A stretch of DNA of 64,000 bases from Heterodera schachtii. Lineage: Eukaryota; Nematoda; Chromadorea; Rhabditida; Heteroderidae. The position numbers and the translations under genes were made by a program. Under the pieces are notes generated by a model. It did not search any database. It was not told where the DNA came from and saw nothing but the letters and a program-made list of their open reading frames with translations. Positions 46,298 through 57,661 of the stretch are shown here, piece after piece (positions within the stretch are counted from its first letter, which is position 1; each line of letters starts with the position of its first letter). The stretch spans positions 1,596,782-1,660,781 of the forward strand of contig SIJG01000005.1 of the NCBI GenBank assembly GCA_023374025.1. Reading direction: 5' to 3'.

Positions 46298-49200
46298 TTT
46301 TGAGCTCTGATGCGAGACTGGCGCCATGCTCAGAATACCGCAAACAGCTCATTTTTGTGCGCGGTTCGCTTTACGAAGTTGATCAAATCGATGCTCAAGT
46401 GAAGCCGGTGAATGCCAATCGCATTGACGGTTTCAGCCTTAATCTGTCATTGGCACCGACTTATGCTCGCCATTCTTTTCTTCACCTTGCCCTTGTGAAT
46501 GTGTCTGACTTTATTGGCCAATTTTACGACGCAAATTTGGCAAGAGAAAGTGAACTCACATTCCAAATCAAAGGTGAGGACACGGTTATAACAAAGACTT
46601 TGTCTGAGCAATGGGAGCAGGTGAGCGAATCGATCCGAAACAAAATGTTTGGGAATTGGGAACAAATCGGCAAAATTGTCATGTCCATAATGATAATTAT
46701 CGTTTTTGCAGACTTTTTGATCCGATTTGGATTAATGATTAGAGACGAATATGTTGGCAGAGGAGCAACACGACGCATGACTTTTGGTGGAAACAAAACG
46801 CAGGAAATTGTGAAATCTCCAGCATGCCTCAATATGACGGATTTGAATGCATGTGTAGAATTGGGTAATGAAATTGAGCTCAGTCCTGTAAAACTCATTG
46901 AACCCGCCCAAATCCAGGCATGTAAAATTGCAGGAAAGCGGAGGAGACAAGCGAAAAAGACTCGCTTCAGCTTTCGGACACCAAAAGTACTCATTGGACT
47001 TTTAGTAATTTTTCTTCCCAATGCTTTTGCAAATCCCGATGTGAATAACCAAATTTCAATTCAATTCACTTCTCCTTCAATGAATTATCTGCTTATCATT
47101 CCATTTCTGATTTTTATCACTATTTCGGTATTGCTCTGCTCAAAGCGCGATTCAGACCTTCCAATGCTCCCAAATCTGAATGCAATTTCTCCGCATCACG
47201 CCGTGGTACAGACATTGATCAATTCCACACCCGTCCGCTGTTTAATGGACACTGGTGCAAGTTTGACTGTCGCACCACGATCAGTTGCAGATGAACTCAA
47301 TTGTCGAACATTTTCATCCGATTTGGAGGCAATGAGTGCCTCAGGCCATGTCATTCGCCTCAAGGAATATGCGCAGGTGAATTTGAACATTGCTGGGTAC
47401 ACAGTCCGTTCATTGATTTATTTTGTGGATGATTCCGAATTTACTGTGGCCCGGGACTACAGTGTAATTGTTGGTTGGGATGTCTTTGAAAAATTGCCCC
47501 CAATAAAATTCGATCATTTAAACGGGAAATTTTTTGTTGGGGACAACGAATCCAAATTGTGCTATCGTTCGATTCTTTTACTGAACGATTTGCGCGTGTC
47601 GGCTGAGAAAAACACACTCATTCCGGCCGACTCCCAAATATTGGTCGATGCTTCAATCGAATCATCCCCAAACCCAAAAAATTCATTTTGCATTGATCGC
47701 CCTGACATAAGTCTTATTAAAAAGGGACTGTCAGTCATTAATAGTGTCTCGCCTGCGGGCCAGAAACAAATAAAAGTGGCAGTGATAAACCCAACCATGG
47801 AACCAAAATGGATTTGGAAAGGAACACATTTGGCATTTGCCAATGAATTGTTATGTGACCGAAATGGACTTTTGAGGGAAAACAGTACAAAAGAAATTCT
47901 TACGCTAAATTCTGAACGAAAGAAAATGGAAATTGACCCAACGTTTGTCGTCGACTTTTCTAAAGCCATGGTAGAAGGCAAAGATTTAGAAAAGCTGAAG
48001 GCATTAATTGACGAATTTTCAGATGTTTTTAGCAAATTTAGATATGATCTTGGACTTTTTACAGCCGCTGAGCATCACATTACAACCACAACTGAGGAGC
48101 CAATCGCATCTGCGCCAAGACGAATGCCGTACAAATACAAAGAGGAATTGAAGAAGCATATTAATCAGCTTTTGGAAGCTGGAGTCATGGTTGAGTCCGA
48201 CACCCCATGGGTAACCCCAATTGTCATTGTACAGAAGAAGGACGGTGGAATTCGTCCTTGTCTAGATTTTCGAAAGCTTAACGAAGTTACGGTGCCCGAC
48301 AAGTACCCTCTCCCACGCCTTGACAGCATCATGGAAAGGGTTGGAAATTGCCAATTTTACAGCTCTCTCGACTTGGCCAGTGGCTATTTTCAAATTAAAT
48401 TGAGTGAAGAAACGTCAAGAAAATGTGGAATTATTACTGAAGATAAAGTGTACCAGATGATTACGATGCCGTTTGGGCTTAAAAATGCAACTGCAGCATT
48501 TTCGAGGGCCATGGCTGTGGTGTTATCTGGATTGGAGGAAGTTTCCTTGGCCTACGTTGATGATGTGCTTATTTTCACGAAAAGCCCAAACTTTTCAGAA
48601 CACCTGACAGCGGTAAGGAAAGTTTTGGAGCGTTTTCGGCTTTATAATCTGAAACTAAGCCCGAAAAAATGCATTTTTGCCTCAAATGAGATGAATTTTC
48701 TCGGATTTGTTTTAACAGCTGATGGTTTTAAGCCAAGCTTGAGCCGAATCGAAATTCTCAAAGAAATGCCTGTGCCTTTAAATGTTAAAGAGGTAAAAAG
48801 AGTGCTAGGACAGGCAGGCTTTTACAGACGGCACATTGAGAACTTTGCAATGGTCGTAGAGCCATTGCTGAAGCTTACGAGGCAAGGCAATAAATTCGAA
48901 TGGGGCAGGGAACAGCAAAACGCTTTCGACAAAATAAAAGAATTACTTACTCAAGCCCCGAGTCTAATTTTTCCAGATTACGACAAAGCATTTCACATTT
49001 TCACGGATGCATCATCGACTGGACAAGGAGGAGTTTTAATGCAAAAGAATGACGTGACTGGCACATTTTCTGCCATTTCCTATTGCAGCAGGACCCTCTC
49101 TGCTGCTGAGAGGAAGTGGCCAGCAGTTCAAGTTGAAATGAGTGCCATTATTTATGCTTTAAGGGAATTTAGACCGTTCATTTTCATGTCGGACATTGAA

Positions 49201-51075
49201 CTTCATACGGATCACAAACCACTCGCATTTTTGCTGAAAAAATCCGAAACCAATCAGCAATTGGCACGGTGGCTCATTGAATTGCAAAACTACCAAGTTA
49301 AGATTGTCCACGTGGCAGGAAAAGCCAACACTTTGGCTGATGCACTTTCTCGTGCCGCTGAGGACAAGCCCTTGTCGGAGATATACAATGTGGATGAACT
49401 CGAGGACATTATCGAATTTCCGGTCTGTCTCGCTTTGGCAGCACATTCCAGAGTGGTCGCGGACCCATTTTTGCACACTTTGACCATCCGACATGAGGAT
49501 GGAAACACTTACGAAGTTAATTTGTTGGAAGAGCAAGCAGAAGATCCTGAAGCCGCAGCTTACATTGCGTTTGTCAGGGATGGGGAATTTCCAGCTGATT
49601 TGGATGAGAAAGAAAAAGAATTATTTGCTGTAGGCACTGCCAATTACAAATTAATTTCGGGAATTCTTTATTTTGAGGACAAGGGATACCCTCCGAGAAT
49701 TTATGTCCCAATTTCGTTACGTGGACTCATTTTTGAATCATTTCACTCGTCTCTATTGGGAGGCGGTCATTTAAATTACAGAAAAACACTTGCCAAATGT
49801 AAAAAATATTTTTGGCCCAAAATGTACTCTGATGTTTTAACTTGGGTCAAATTGTGTGTCACTTGCCAACTGAGACACAATCCTACACCTGCGTACCGGG
49901 AAGAAATGCTCATGGTGCCAGCAAACACACTTTTTGCCAAAGTTGGGCTGGACTTGGCCGGCCCCTTTCCAATCACTCAAAAAGGGAACAAACACATTTT
50001 AAATGTTGTTTGTTGGTTCACCAAATACGTCATTTCTGTCCCGGTCCCCGACACAAAAGCACAGACAATTGCCCACGCTTTTCTCACCAATTGTTACTTA
50101 AAATACGGTGGTTGTGTTGAATTAATCACTGACAATGCCTCTGCTTTTACTTCCGAATTTTTCAGAGAATTTTGCTCCATGCTTTACATTGACAAAAAGT
50201 ATGCCTGTCCTCATTGGAGTCAAGGCAATGCGTCAACTGAACGCACTTTTCGGACATTTCACAACATCTTGGCCAAATACATTTCGAAGACTCAGCCCGA
50301 CTTCGACGAATTTTTGGACGCTGCTAATTTTTGCTACAACACGTCAGTCCATGCTTCAACGGGTGAGACTCCATTTTTTCTAATGTTTGGGCGTGACCCG
50401 ATTTTTTGTGTTGACCAAATAATTGATCCAAAAGTTCGTGATCCGATAGCCATTTCGGACCGTAATGAATTTAAACAGAAGCTGGTCGTTGCCATAAGAC
50501 ACGCGTGGCACGCTGCAGCTGACGAATATGCAAAAGCTCAACGAAAAATGAAGGAGCAATATGACAAGAAGGCAAGACCGCAGCAAATGATGGTGGGTGA
50601 TAGAGTACTGATCAGAAATTACGATGGACGGGTAGGCACCTCCAAAAAATTTCAATTGCCGTGGCGGGGAATTTTTCGAGTCATCAAAATTGAGGGCATT
50701 TATGCTACTGTGATCAGTTGCACTTCGCCAAATTCGAACCCAAAAAGACTTCACTTAAATCAAATCAAAAAGTGCTTCGAAATTTTGGGCCCTCCCTGCA
50801 CTATGCCGACCCAACCGATTGAAGAGGAAAAGTGCCTTGAAAATACCGAAAATGCCGACAAAGCGATTTCTAAAGGGTCTGAAATTCGGAATGAAATGGA
50901 CCCAGAATCCCGAGTAGGCGAAAATTTAGAGGAAATCCACGCCCGAGGGCCGGAAACAAGACCAGAAATTGAAGCAGATGAGGAGAAAAATGACAATGAA
51001 AAAATGGATACTGAACCAAGAAAGTACGACCTTAGGAAGAGGACGAGAACTTGGAAAGATCTTGTGAACTATTAG
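46294..51075 (+). CDS. pol: Envelope tail fused to Ty3/gypsy-type Pol (protease, RT, RNase H, integrase)
   Basis: A single 1593-codon frame. Residues 1-150 read as an envelope C-terminal part with a membrane anchor at about 126-149. Further hydrophobic segments lie at about 231-246 and 263-282. The aspartic protease starts near 310 (active site LMDTGAS, about 318-323). Reverse transcriptase is about 600-790 with YVDD near 753. RNase H follows (FTDAS near 902). Integrase has an HHCC zinc region from about 1158 and D, D, E near 1219, 1278 and 1314. All catalytic motifs are intact. The order gag, envelope, pol in one continuous run, with membrane segments before the protease, differs from the usual gag-pol-env. 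The 20-nt motif occurs in two different phases (47751 and 50941). Confidence 0.85.
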   Translation: MILSSDARLAPCSEYRKQLIFVRGSLYEVDQIDAQVKPVNANRIDGFSLNLSLAPTYARHSFLHLALVNVSDFIGQFYDANLARESELTFQIKGEDTVITKTLSEQWEQVSESIRNKMFGNWEQIGKIVMSIMIIIVFADFLIRFGLMIRDEYVGRGATRRMTFGGNKTQEIVKSPACLNMTDLNACVELGNEIELSPVKLIEPAQIQACKIAGKRRRQAKKTRFSFRTPKVLIGLLVIFLPNAFANPDVNNQISIQFTSPSMNYLLIIPFLIFITISVLLCSKRDSDLPMLPNLNAISPHHAVVQTLINSTPVRCLMDTGASLTVAPRSVADELNCRTFSSDLEAMSASGHVIRLKEYAQVNLNIAGYTVRSLIYFVDDSEFTVARDYSVIVGWDVFEKLPPIKFDHLNGKFFVGDNESKLCYRSILLLNDLRVSAEKNTLIPADSQILVDASIESSPNPKNSFCIDRPDISLIKKGLSVINSVSPAGQKQIKVAVINPTMEPKWIWKGTHLAFANELLCDRNGLLRENSTKEILTLNSERKKMEIDPTFVVDFSKAMVEGKDLEKLKALIDEFSDVFSKFRYDLGLFTAAEHHITTTTEEPIASAPRRMPYKYKEELKKHINQLLEAGVMVESDTPWVTPIVIVQKKDGGIRPCLDFRKLNEVTVPDKYPLPRLDSIMERVGNCQFYSSLDLASGYFQIKLSEETSRKCGIITEDKVYQMITMPFGLKNATAAFSRAMAVVLSGLEEVSLAYVDDVLIFTKSPNFSEHLTAVRKVLERFRLYNLKLSPKKCIFASNEMNFLGFVLTADGFKPSLSRIEILKEMPVPLNVKEVKRVLGQAGFYRRHIENFAMVVEPLLKLTRQGNKFEWGREQQNAFDKIKELLTQAPSLIFPDYDKAFHIFTDASSTGQGGVLMQKNDVTGTFSAISYCSRTLSAAERKWPAVQVEMSAIIYALREFRPFIFMSDIELHTDHKPLAFLLKKSETNQQLARWLIELQNYQVKIVHVAGKANTLADALSRAAEDKPLSEIYNVDELEDIIEFPVCLALAAHSRVVADPFLHTLTIRHEDGNTYEVNLLEEQAEDPEAAAYIAFVRDGEFPADLDEKEKELFAVGTANYKLISGILYFEDKGYPPRIYVPISLRGLIFESFHSSLLGGGHLNYRKTLAKCKKYFWPKMYSDVLTWVKLCVTCQLRHNPTPAYREEMLMVPANTLFAKVGLDLAGPFPITQKGNKHILNVVCWFTKYVISVPVPDTKAQTIAHAFLTNCYLKYGGCVELITDNASAFTSEFFREFCSMLYIDKKYACPHWSQGNASTERTFRTFHNILAKYISKTQPDFDEFLDAANFCYNTSVHASTGETPFFLMFGRDPIFCVDQIIDPKVRDPIAISDRNEFKQKLVVAIRHAWHAAADEYAKAQRKMKEQYDKKARPQQMMVGDRVLIRNYDGRVGTSKKFQLPWRGIFRVIKIEGIYATVISCTSPNSNPKRLHLNQIKKCFEILGPPCTMPTQPIEEEKCLENTENADKAISKGSEIRNEMDPESRVGENLEEIHARGPETRPEIEADEEKNDNEKMDTEPRKYDLRKRTRTWKDLVNY

Positions 51076-51120
51076 CACAGAATCAGTAACGTCAAAATTT
51101 ATTTAACAAAATCAATGAAA

Positions 51121-52652
51121 TTATTCGAGGTCGATCTCGTCTAAATTGATGACGGAAGAAGTGCCCTTCTTTTTCGGGATGGGCACTCGCCCCTCCGCCT
51201 TCTGTTTCTCCCTCTGAGCACGTCGCTGGGCCGCCAACACTTCGTTGTCCGCCCTCACGCGCTTTCCGCTTTGCTCATATTTCTGGCGATAATCCTTGGC
51301 CCTGGCCTCGCTTTCCATGGCTCTTTAAAAATTTGACTTAGCTATGCATGAGACAATTCGCCTCACTTAATTCCACCAAGATATTCCTTGGTCTGCTTTT
51401 CGGTGAATTTATAGGCTTCCCGCCCTTTGCAGTCACAACGGGTGTGCTCCCCCACCTCTGAATCATAAAAATTGTTGAAAAGCCATTGTCTGAACTCATT
51501 TTATACTTTTGAATTGTTGGGCCGCCCTTGGGCTACACAACTCCTTCACCAGGCAAACCGAAGCCCCAACATTAATGCCACAATGCAAACCAACGGTGAG
51601 CACGACATCACCGGGCCGCTGGATGTGTAATTCAAACGGAATTCCCGCCTGGCGCAATTGCGCAGGGGAGAAAATGTAACTGTTGTGGCCGAGCGGGTTT
51701 CGGCATTTGGGCCAACGGTCGGTGAACAGCACTTGGCCCAATTCGGAAACCTGTTTTTCGAGTCCCCCACCAATGAAGAGCCACAGCTGAATTTTTCATT
51801 AATTCTTTTCAAGATTTTGACCCAGGAAACCGAAAACCTTTAATCCCGGTCCCAAGTTGTAATTCAAGTGGTGGACATGCTCGTCCTCACGGTGGAGGGC
51901 GAACAGGCTGGTCTCGGGCGGTGCGCAGATCCCACGGATGAGCGTGGCATCTCTGTCAAGGCCCTAGGTTCTTTTCTACTCAAAATGACAAAATTTTGGT
52001 CCCAAACCATTTTTCCATAGGCTCCATTACAAGCCAAAAGCAAATCGGTGATCAGCCGATAGCTTTCGGTGGTCTTAGCGTCGGGCACAAACCAGCGTGT
52101 GCCATATCGCCACTCTTGTGGCAAAGGCCCATTCACAATTTCGTTAAAATACCTATTTTTGGACCATTTTCAGGAAAATAATCAAAAAAAAAACCGTTCA
52201 AGGCCGGCAACAGTTTCATCGGTGAATGGCAGTTCCGCCCCGCCAGTTCGAAAAACGGTCGTGATCTTTCGGACAACTCCATTACCATACATGAGGTAAG
52301 AGAGTGCGCCATTGGCCCTCGACGCCTTCATTTTGTCCACCAGAATCTTGCACTCGGCAATCTCGGCTGGCAGCATCGACGCATCGGCACCTCCGCCCAC
52401 AAAACAGCGGCTTCCGCTTGGTTGGCATCCTCCCAAGGTTTGCCCAACCTCTCCCCCTGTAGTCCGTCTTGCTCCGGATGGAATAGGTCGCCATTGCTCA
52501 TGGCGCAGCTTTATGGCTAAACCACCCACAGCCGAAACCTTTTTCCAGTTGTTCTTGTCGCGGAGGTAGGCCAAAAGTTCGGCATAGAAGTTGGTAGCGA
52601 ACAAAAACTCAAACACTTCAATCATTTTGGGTTGGGGTGTAATCTCGACTTT
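51121..52652 (-). CDS. JmjC-domain protein gene, antisense cargo
   Basis: Minus-strand exons: 52652-52195, 52152-52008, 51963-51838, 51786 to about 51500, about 51493-51367 and 51322-51121. Introns are 31-55 bp with GT-AG ends. The joined protein shows a JmjC fold: ETSLFALHREDEHVHHLNY supplies the His-x-Glu iron ligands, and HIQRPGDVVLTVGLHCGIN supplies the second His, followed by a region resembling the end of JmjC oxygenases. The C-terminal tail is Lys-Arg rich. JmjC proteins are Fe(II)/2-oxoglutarate oxygenases, often histone demethylases. A one-base shift is needed near 51495, so this copy may be broken; the 5' end may be incomplete. Confidence 0.7.
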
Positions 52653-53723
52653 CTATAAGTTAAGCAGTTATTGGTAAACATTTTAAGCTCATCCGAGAAA
52701 CTATATGTAAGTTGCCGCTCCCTAACGCATTAGAAATTTCATAAATTCTAACATTTCCAACAAAATTTTATCTTAGTGTCAAATAATTGCCTAAAGAGAA
52801 AAACTCTAATTGCAAATTTAGTGTATAATTTCAATTTATTTAATTCCTCGCCTGAGGGCCAGAAAAACATTAACAATAAACAAGTTAAAATGTAAAAACA
52901 AAAAAAATTGATTGATCATTTTTGGCTCATCTTTGTCTTTCGCATCAATTTGGCTCATCATTGGTCGTGGTCCAAAATGTGAGCACACTCCGATCATGCT
53001 CGAACACTAAAGGAAAATGAACGTTTAACCATATTATTAGAATTAAAAAAAGAAAATTTCTTTTTTCCTCTCGAAACAGTTTACCAAAAAATTTGAAAGC
53101 TTCTTAGTTTGATTAAGCCATTTATTCGTTTTGTCCATTTTCCCCTCCACCTCACCCGTCGTTAACCTGTCGTCCCTCTCATTGAACTGCTTGGCCTTGC
53201 TCGTCGACGAGTGCACGTTTCGATCGCGCAGCGAATGGGCCACTCAATCTGCTCAAAAGTGTTGCGGAAAAAAAAACAACGAATTTTAATTGCTTTTTAT
53301 TTGTAATAATTTTATACTACGAGTCGCTTAAAAGTCCAAAACATTTTCTCACAAATTACCTCATAATTCGTTTGATGCTCCGATTTTGCGCGAGCACAAG
53401 AAAGGTAGTGTAAATTTGGGCGAGAAGAAGCAGTGCCAAAGATTGGTGCAAAACAGTTTGACTAAAAGGGAATTTTTAAAAATTACGACTTTATGAATAA
53501 AATCAAAAAAAAAAAAATTTTTTTTTTTGCTTGTTGGTAATGAAATTTTGGCCAACCCAATCTGCCTAAATTTAAGTCCATTTTTTAAAATATGGTACTT
53601 ATTGTTAGATTTACAATCTGCATGCTTTTGTTAAAAAAAAAAAAAAAAAAAAGCATAAGACAATCAGTTTTTTTTCGCGCTATTGGCACCGCCTAACCAT
53701 GTCAATCCTGTCGCCTCATAAAC
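52653..53723 (-). other. Cargo module with unplaced exon-like frame
   Basis: It holds a motif copy at 52850 and a minus-strand frame at 53243-53043 (DRNVHSSTSKAKQFNERDD, then GEVEGKMDKTNKW) that has the GC content and polar character of a host exon. I do not recognise it. The rest is AT-rich with homopolymer runs. Confidence 0.35.
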
Positions 53724-53766
53724 CTGTTCATCCGTCGTCTCATGGCTGAGCCCGCCGATGAACAAT
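53724..53766 (-). pseudogene. RRM exon fragment
   Basis: A 43-nt exon with TTTGCAG acceptor and GT donor encodes LFIGGLSHETTDEQ, the RNP2 start of an hnRNP/Musashi-type RNA recognition motif. No following exon with the rest of the domain was found, so this is a captured fragment. It lies between motif copies at 52850 and 53887. Confidence 0.55.
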
Positions 53767-54181
53767 CTGCAAATTTTGGTGCCGCCGCCGCCGCCAACAG
53801 TGCGCTGCTGCAACTGCGACGTCAGCCAACAGCAATGCGCAGCTTCAGACCGCTGCATTCACAGATGTCGAACAGCACAGTGCCTTGCCTGAGGGCTTGA
53901 AATAATCAAATTAAAAAAAAAAATTTTTTCAATTAAACGAGCATTAATTTTTTTTTGTTGTAAAACAGAAATTATGCAATGTCAAATTTCAAATAAATCA
54001 TAAGGATGGGTGTATTTTATATATTTAAACCTATTTTGGAAGTTTTTTTTTCCTCACAAAAAAAGAGAGATTTTTTTTTTGAGGGTCCAGATAATTTGAA
54101 GTGCACCGAGTGGGAATATTTTTTTGCAAATTTATGTGAATTTGTTGGTAAAACCCAATAACTTGATAGATGAAAAGTTAC

Positions 54182-54787
54182 CTTGGAAAGGTTGGAGTAC
54201 AGTTCGACGATGCCCTCGCAGAAGCGGTCCACGTCCTGTGCCAGCAATTGGTCCGCATTGGCAATGCGATTGTCCAAACTGGTCATTTTGTAGAAGGTGA
54301 ACCCGTCCAAATACTGCGCGTAAAAAGGTGAGTCAGCCGTTCGCGGAAGCGCAATTTCAACTCGCAAACACTCAGCTGAAAGGGGCGGGAATTATGGTAA
54401 TGTAAAAGAGAATTTTCGAGAATTTGGACTGAAAATTTTTAGGGAACGGGACAAATTTTTCGAAAAAAAATTTCAAAAAAATTATTCGACCTTCAAAATG
54501 AGTTGATCACCGAAACGAGTGGCATACACAACAAATATTCGGTAAGCGACCTCCAAAAAGGGGCTTATGCCGCGAAATGATTGCACTGAAATTTAATGGT
54601 AAAAAATTTTTAAACAAAAAAAAAGGGGAAAACCCAAACTTACGCCTCAATTTTTGTGGACGTTTGAATCCTAAAAAAAAAAAGGAAAGACATTTTAAAA
54701 AAAAGAATCAAAAATCATTTTGCACATCCAAACGTCGGCGTAAGTGCGCAGCATCAAACTGAGAGCAATTGCCACCATAAGAAGGAG
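54182..54787 (-). pseudogene. ABCD-type peroxisomal transporter fragment, antisense cargo
   Basis: Minus-strand exons 54787-54726, 54670-54644 (27 nt), 54585-54491 and 54375-54182 encode part of the membrane domain of an ABCD half-transporter (PMP70/ALD family): RTYADVWM, IQTSTKIEA and AIISR, then ELKLRFRERLTH, then YLDGFTFYKMTSLDNRIANA and DQLLAQDVDRFCEGIVELYS. In the family this part lies before the nucleotide-binding domain, which is absent here. Splice sites are intact but two single-base shifts interrupt the frame (near 54555 and 54315), so it is a pseudogene fragment. It lies between motif copies at 53887 and 54947. Confidence 0.7.
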
Positions 54788-55149
54788 CTAATTTTGAGTG
54801 TCTGAAACTGAAAAATTTGGCAAAATTTTCTTATAAATCCAATCCCTAATTATAAGACATGCTTTTTGGTCATTTAATAAATGCTAGAAAGTGACTGTTA
54901 GACTGAATTCGTAAAAAAAAAAAAAAAAAAAAAAAAAAACCCCCAAGCCTAAGGGCTGGAAACAAAATTAAAATTAAAAAAAAAAAAAAAAAAATGAGTG
55001 ATGAATTAATTTTTTTTTCCTTTCTTTTTTTTTTCTCAAAAAAAAATGATGACTGATAAAATGAAATTAAACCTGTTTGGTAAGTTTAGCAATTGTCCGC
55101 AATTTCGACCGACGAAATTTTGAGGCCGTCGGCTCATCTCCAGATTTAA

Positions 55150-55930
55150 AGCAATTTTGAAAAATATTATCTAAAAAGCTTTAAAATTAGACAAATTAAA
55201 TTAGTGAAATTGTACGAATATTCATTAGAAATATAGAAGAAATAACCTTATTAAAATCTTAATTAGCTTTAATAAACAATAATTTACACCTTTCGCATTA
55301 CTAATCTAAACATCTGTTTTTTTTTGAATCACTTTTAAATACATTTTGCCACAAATTAATAATATTAATAACGCGCTAATTCAAACACCATGTCGGCCGA
55401 GAAAAAGCCGAAATGATGGTTTAAATAGCTTTTCATCCTCATTTAGCACGTTATAATTAAATCAAAAGCGAATCAAATAAATTTTAGTTCATATAGATAT
55501 AAATTTAAATAAAAAATAAGGACAATTAGCTAAAAATAAATAATTGGCTTGGTACTGAGACTTAATTATATTATTTAATTTTAAAATACATTTCGCCAAA
55601 GGCCATATAACGGCACAATTTTAAACACCTTGTCGGCCGAGATTTTGATCTAAATTACGCAAATAAGGCTCTAAGCGTTATTTATGCTGCTAGTTTCGAC
55701 CTTTATGATATAAAACTATTATTTTAATAAATTAATAATAATTCATGGGCTATCAATATTTATTTTGGACAAAATAACATAAATAAAAGCCAGCACTGAG
55801 TCTCAATTGTTTATGGCTTTTATTAAACACTTCGCCAATGCCTATACATCTCAACAAATTCAAACACCATGTCGGCCGAGAAATCTCACAATGGCCTTAT
55901 TCAACAGTTTTGGTTTACAATTAGCATTAG
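55150..55930 (-). repeat. Three imperfect tandem units of about 240 bp
   Basis: TGTCGGCCGAG occurs at 55391, 55631 and 55870, each time preceded by CAAACACCA or TAAACACCT and, about 45 bp earlier, by TTCGCCA or TTTGCCA. The intervals are 240 and 239 bp. No open frame was supported. The region lies between motif copies at 54947 and 56282. Confidence 0.65.
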
Positions 55931-56305
55931 CCTAATAAGAGAAATAAATTAAAAAAAAATAAACATAAATAAATTTGGATAAAATTTTCAAAGTTTATAG
56001 TTAAACTTAAGTGAAATTCATTTAATAGCCCAACTATTGACCCTCTTTTCATTTTTCTCCAATCGTTGTCTCTTGCATCCATTTATGCTAGCATTAGCCC
56101 CTTAGTTTAATGTATGCGTCATGTACATTCCCCCGCCTTCTTCGCACCAACCGGTCAATAAACCTTCTCTCCATAGCCATTCATTTTCTGTTTTTCACCT
56201 TGCTCATTTTACGAATATTCTTTTCTTCCTTCTCCCTTAGATTTAACAAAAATTAATTCCAACAATTCTTTTAACTCCTTCGCCCGAGGGCAAGAAACAG
56301 AAAAT

Positions 56306-57190
56306 ATGACCGGAAATGGAAATGAATCAATGAGAACAGAGGATGACGAAAATTCTGTTAATTTCATGAATTTGTTTGAGAATTTGGAACTGACGGATTC
56401 TGAAAAATTGGCTAGTCATATGGAAATTGAGAAAATGTTTACGCACACCACACCACCGCCAGCTGATCTGCCACCGATTGAAAGCTCAGTTTTGGGGTTT
56501 GTGTTCATCTCACACCCCATACTGTGGGCACTGGTACAACCGGACATTTTGGGCGAACAAAATGAGCTATTGGACCGGAAAAATTTAAGCTTAGAATTGG
56601 ATCAATTGGTCTTCCAAAGCACACCAAGTTATGTCACGACGATTACACTGGACCCTAACAATAACTGGCCACATTTTACACAAATTTCGTTGACTTGGAA
56701 CAAACAATCTCTATTAGGAACGCGGGTAAAAACGACTGATTTGAAGCAAATGACTTCTCCTCCAAAACTGGGACCATCAGTGAATCAAATTGTCCCTTCA
56801 AGCTGCTGTGGAATAATTAGGGAGGTGATCCATAATAGAATCACCTCACAACTTATGGCCATTGATGTCTTTTTGTATGGGGAAGAAAGTAATCAGCGTT
56901 TCTTCCCCCACCAAATCGATTCGAGTGTTAATTTGATGGAATTGGTAGAAGGCACTCGGGTCCAAACTACGGGATTTCGAGCCAAGACTTCAGCAAATGA
57001 ATGGCCTACTTCAAGTGATGGAATTCGCGATTGGTGGGCTGAGCAGATCTATGTCGGGACAAATTTAAAAATATTTGGCGATGATGAACACGAAGATGGT
57101 CATCAATGGCCACAAAATGAGCAATTTAGAATGTCATACCGCTACCTATGTGCCGCCATGGACTCTCTACAATCACCCAAACGCAGATAA
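56306..57190 (+). CDS. Unknown 294-codon accessory ORF of the retroelement
   Basis: The start is the first ATG, four bases after motif copy 9 (56282-56301). The protein is acidic at the N-terminus (TEDDENSVNFMNLFENLEL), then mixed, with no signal peptide or convincing membrane segment, several Trp residues and a central SSCCGII segment. No homologue is recognised. Intact coding over 885 bp in an element with about 4% LTR divergence suggests constraint or recent arrival. Confidence 0.6.
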   Translation: MTGNGNESMRTEDDENSVNFMNLFENLELTDSEKLASHMEIEKMFTHTTPPPADLPPIESSVLGFVFISHPILWALVQPDILGEQNELLDRKNLSLELDQLVFQSTPSYVTTITLDPNNNWPHFTQISLTWNKQSLLGTRVKTTDLKQMTSPPKLGPSVNQIVPSSCCGIIREVIHNRITSQLMAIDVFLYGEESNQRFFPHQIDSSVNLMELVEGTRVQTTGFRAKTSANEWPTSSDGIRDWWAEQIYVGTNLKIFGDDEHEDGHQWPQNEQFRMSYRYLCAAMDSLQSPKRR

Positions 57191-57661
57191 ATTAATTTTT
57201 CTTTCCTTTTTTTCTCTCCTTTATCCTTTTTTTGTTCTCATTGGCATTCTTTGGTCCCTTTTTGTCTCCTTTTTTTCGGTTTTTAAGGCAATTCTCTTTT
57301 TGTTGCCATTCATTTCCCATGGGATTTTGGTGGGAGGCGCTGTTCTTTTTGCACAACCAATTCCATTTTTCCTTTTTTCTTCTCTTCAAGGCCAAAGAAT
57401 TCCTTTTTTTTCCTTGCAACATTTTCCCTGACTTTTTGTCCCTTTTCACAAATATCCTTGTGCCGGCATGTTTGCGGATGTTCCATTCCACACCGCCCCT
57501 TATTTTTGGCAATCATAGTCTCCAGAGACCAAAATTCATTCCGAATAATTCCTGAAATATTTTGCCTTTTTTTAATCCAACGGAAAATTCAGATTTAAAT
57601 GCCAAAACCCAAAAATCTTCATCTATTCATTTTTTCCCATGCCTGCGGGCCGGACAAAAGA

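Noticed and set aside
57192..57512. Lys-rich minus-strand frames
   Set aside because: They derive from a T-rich plus-strand stretch between two accessory ORFs and have no domain or start context.
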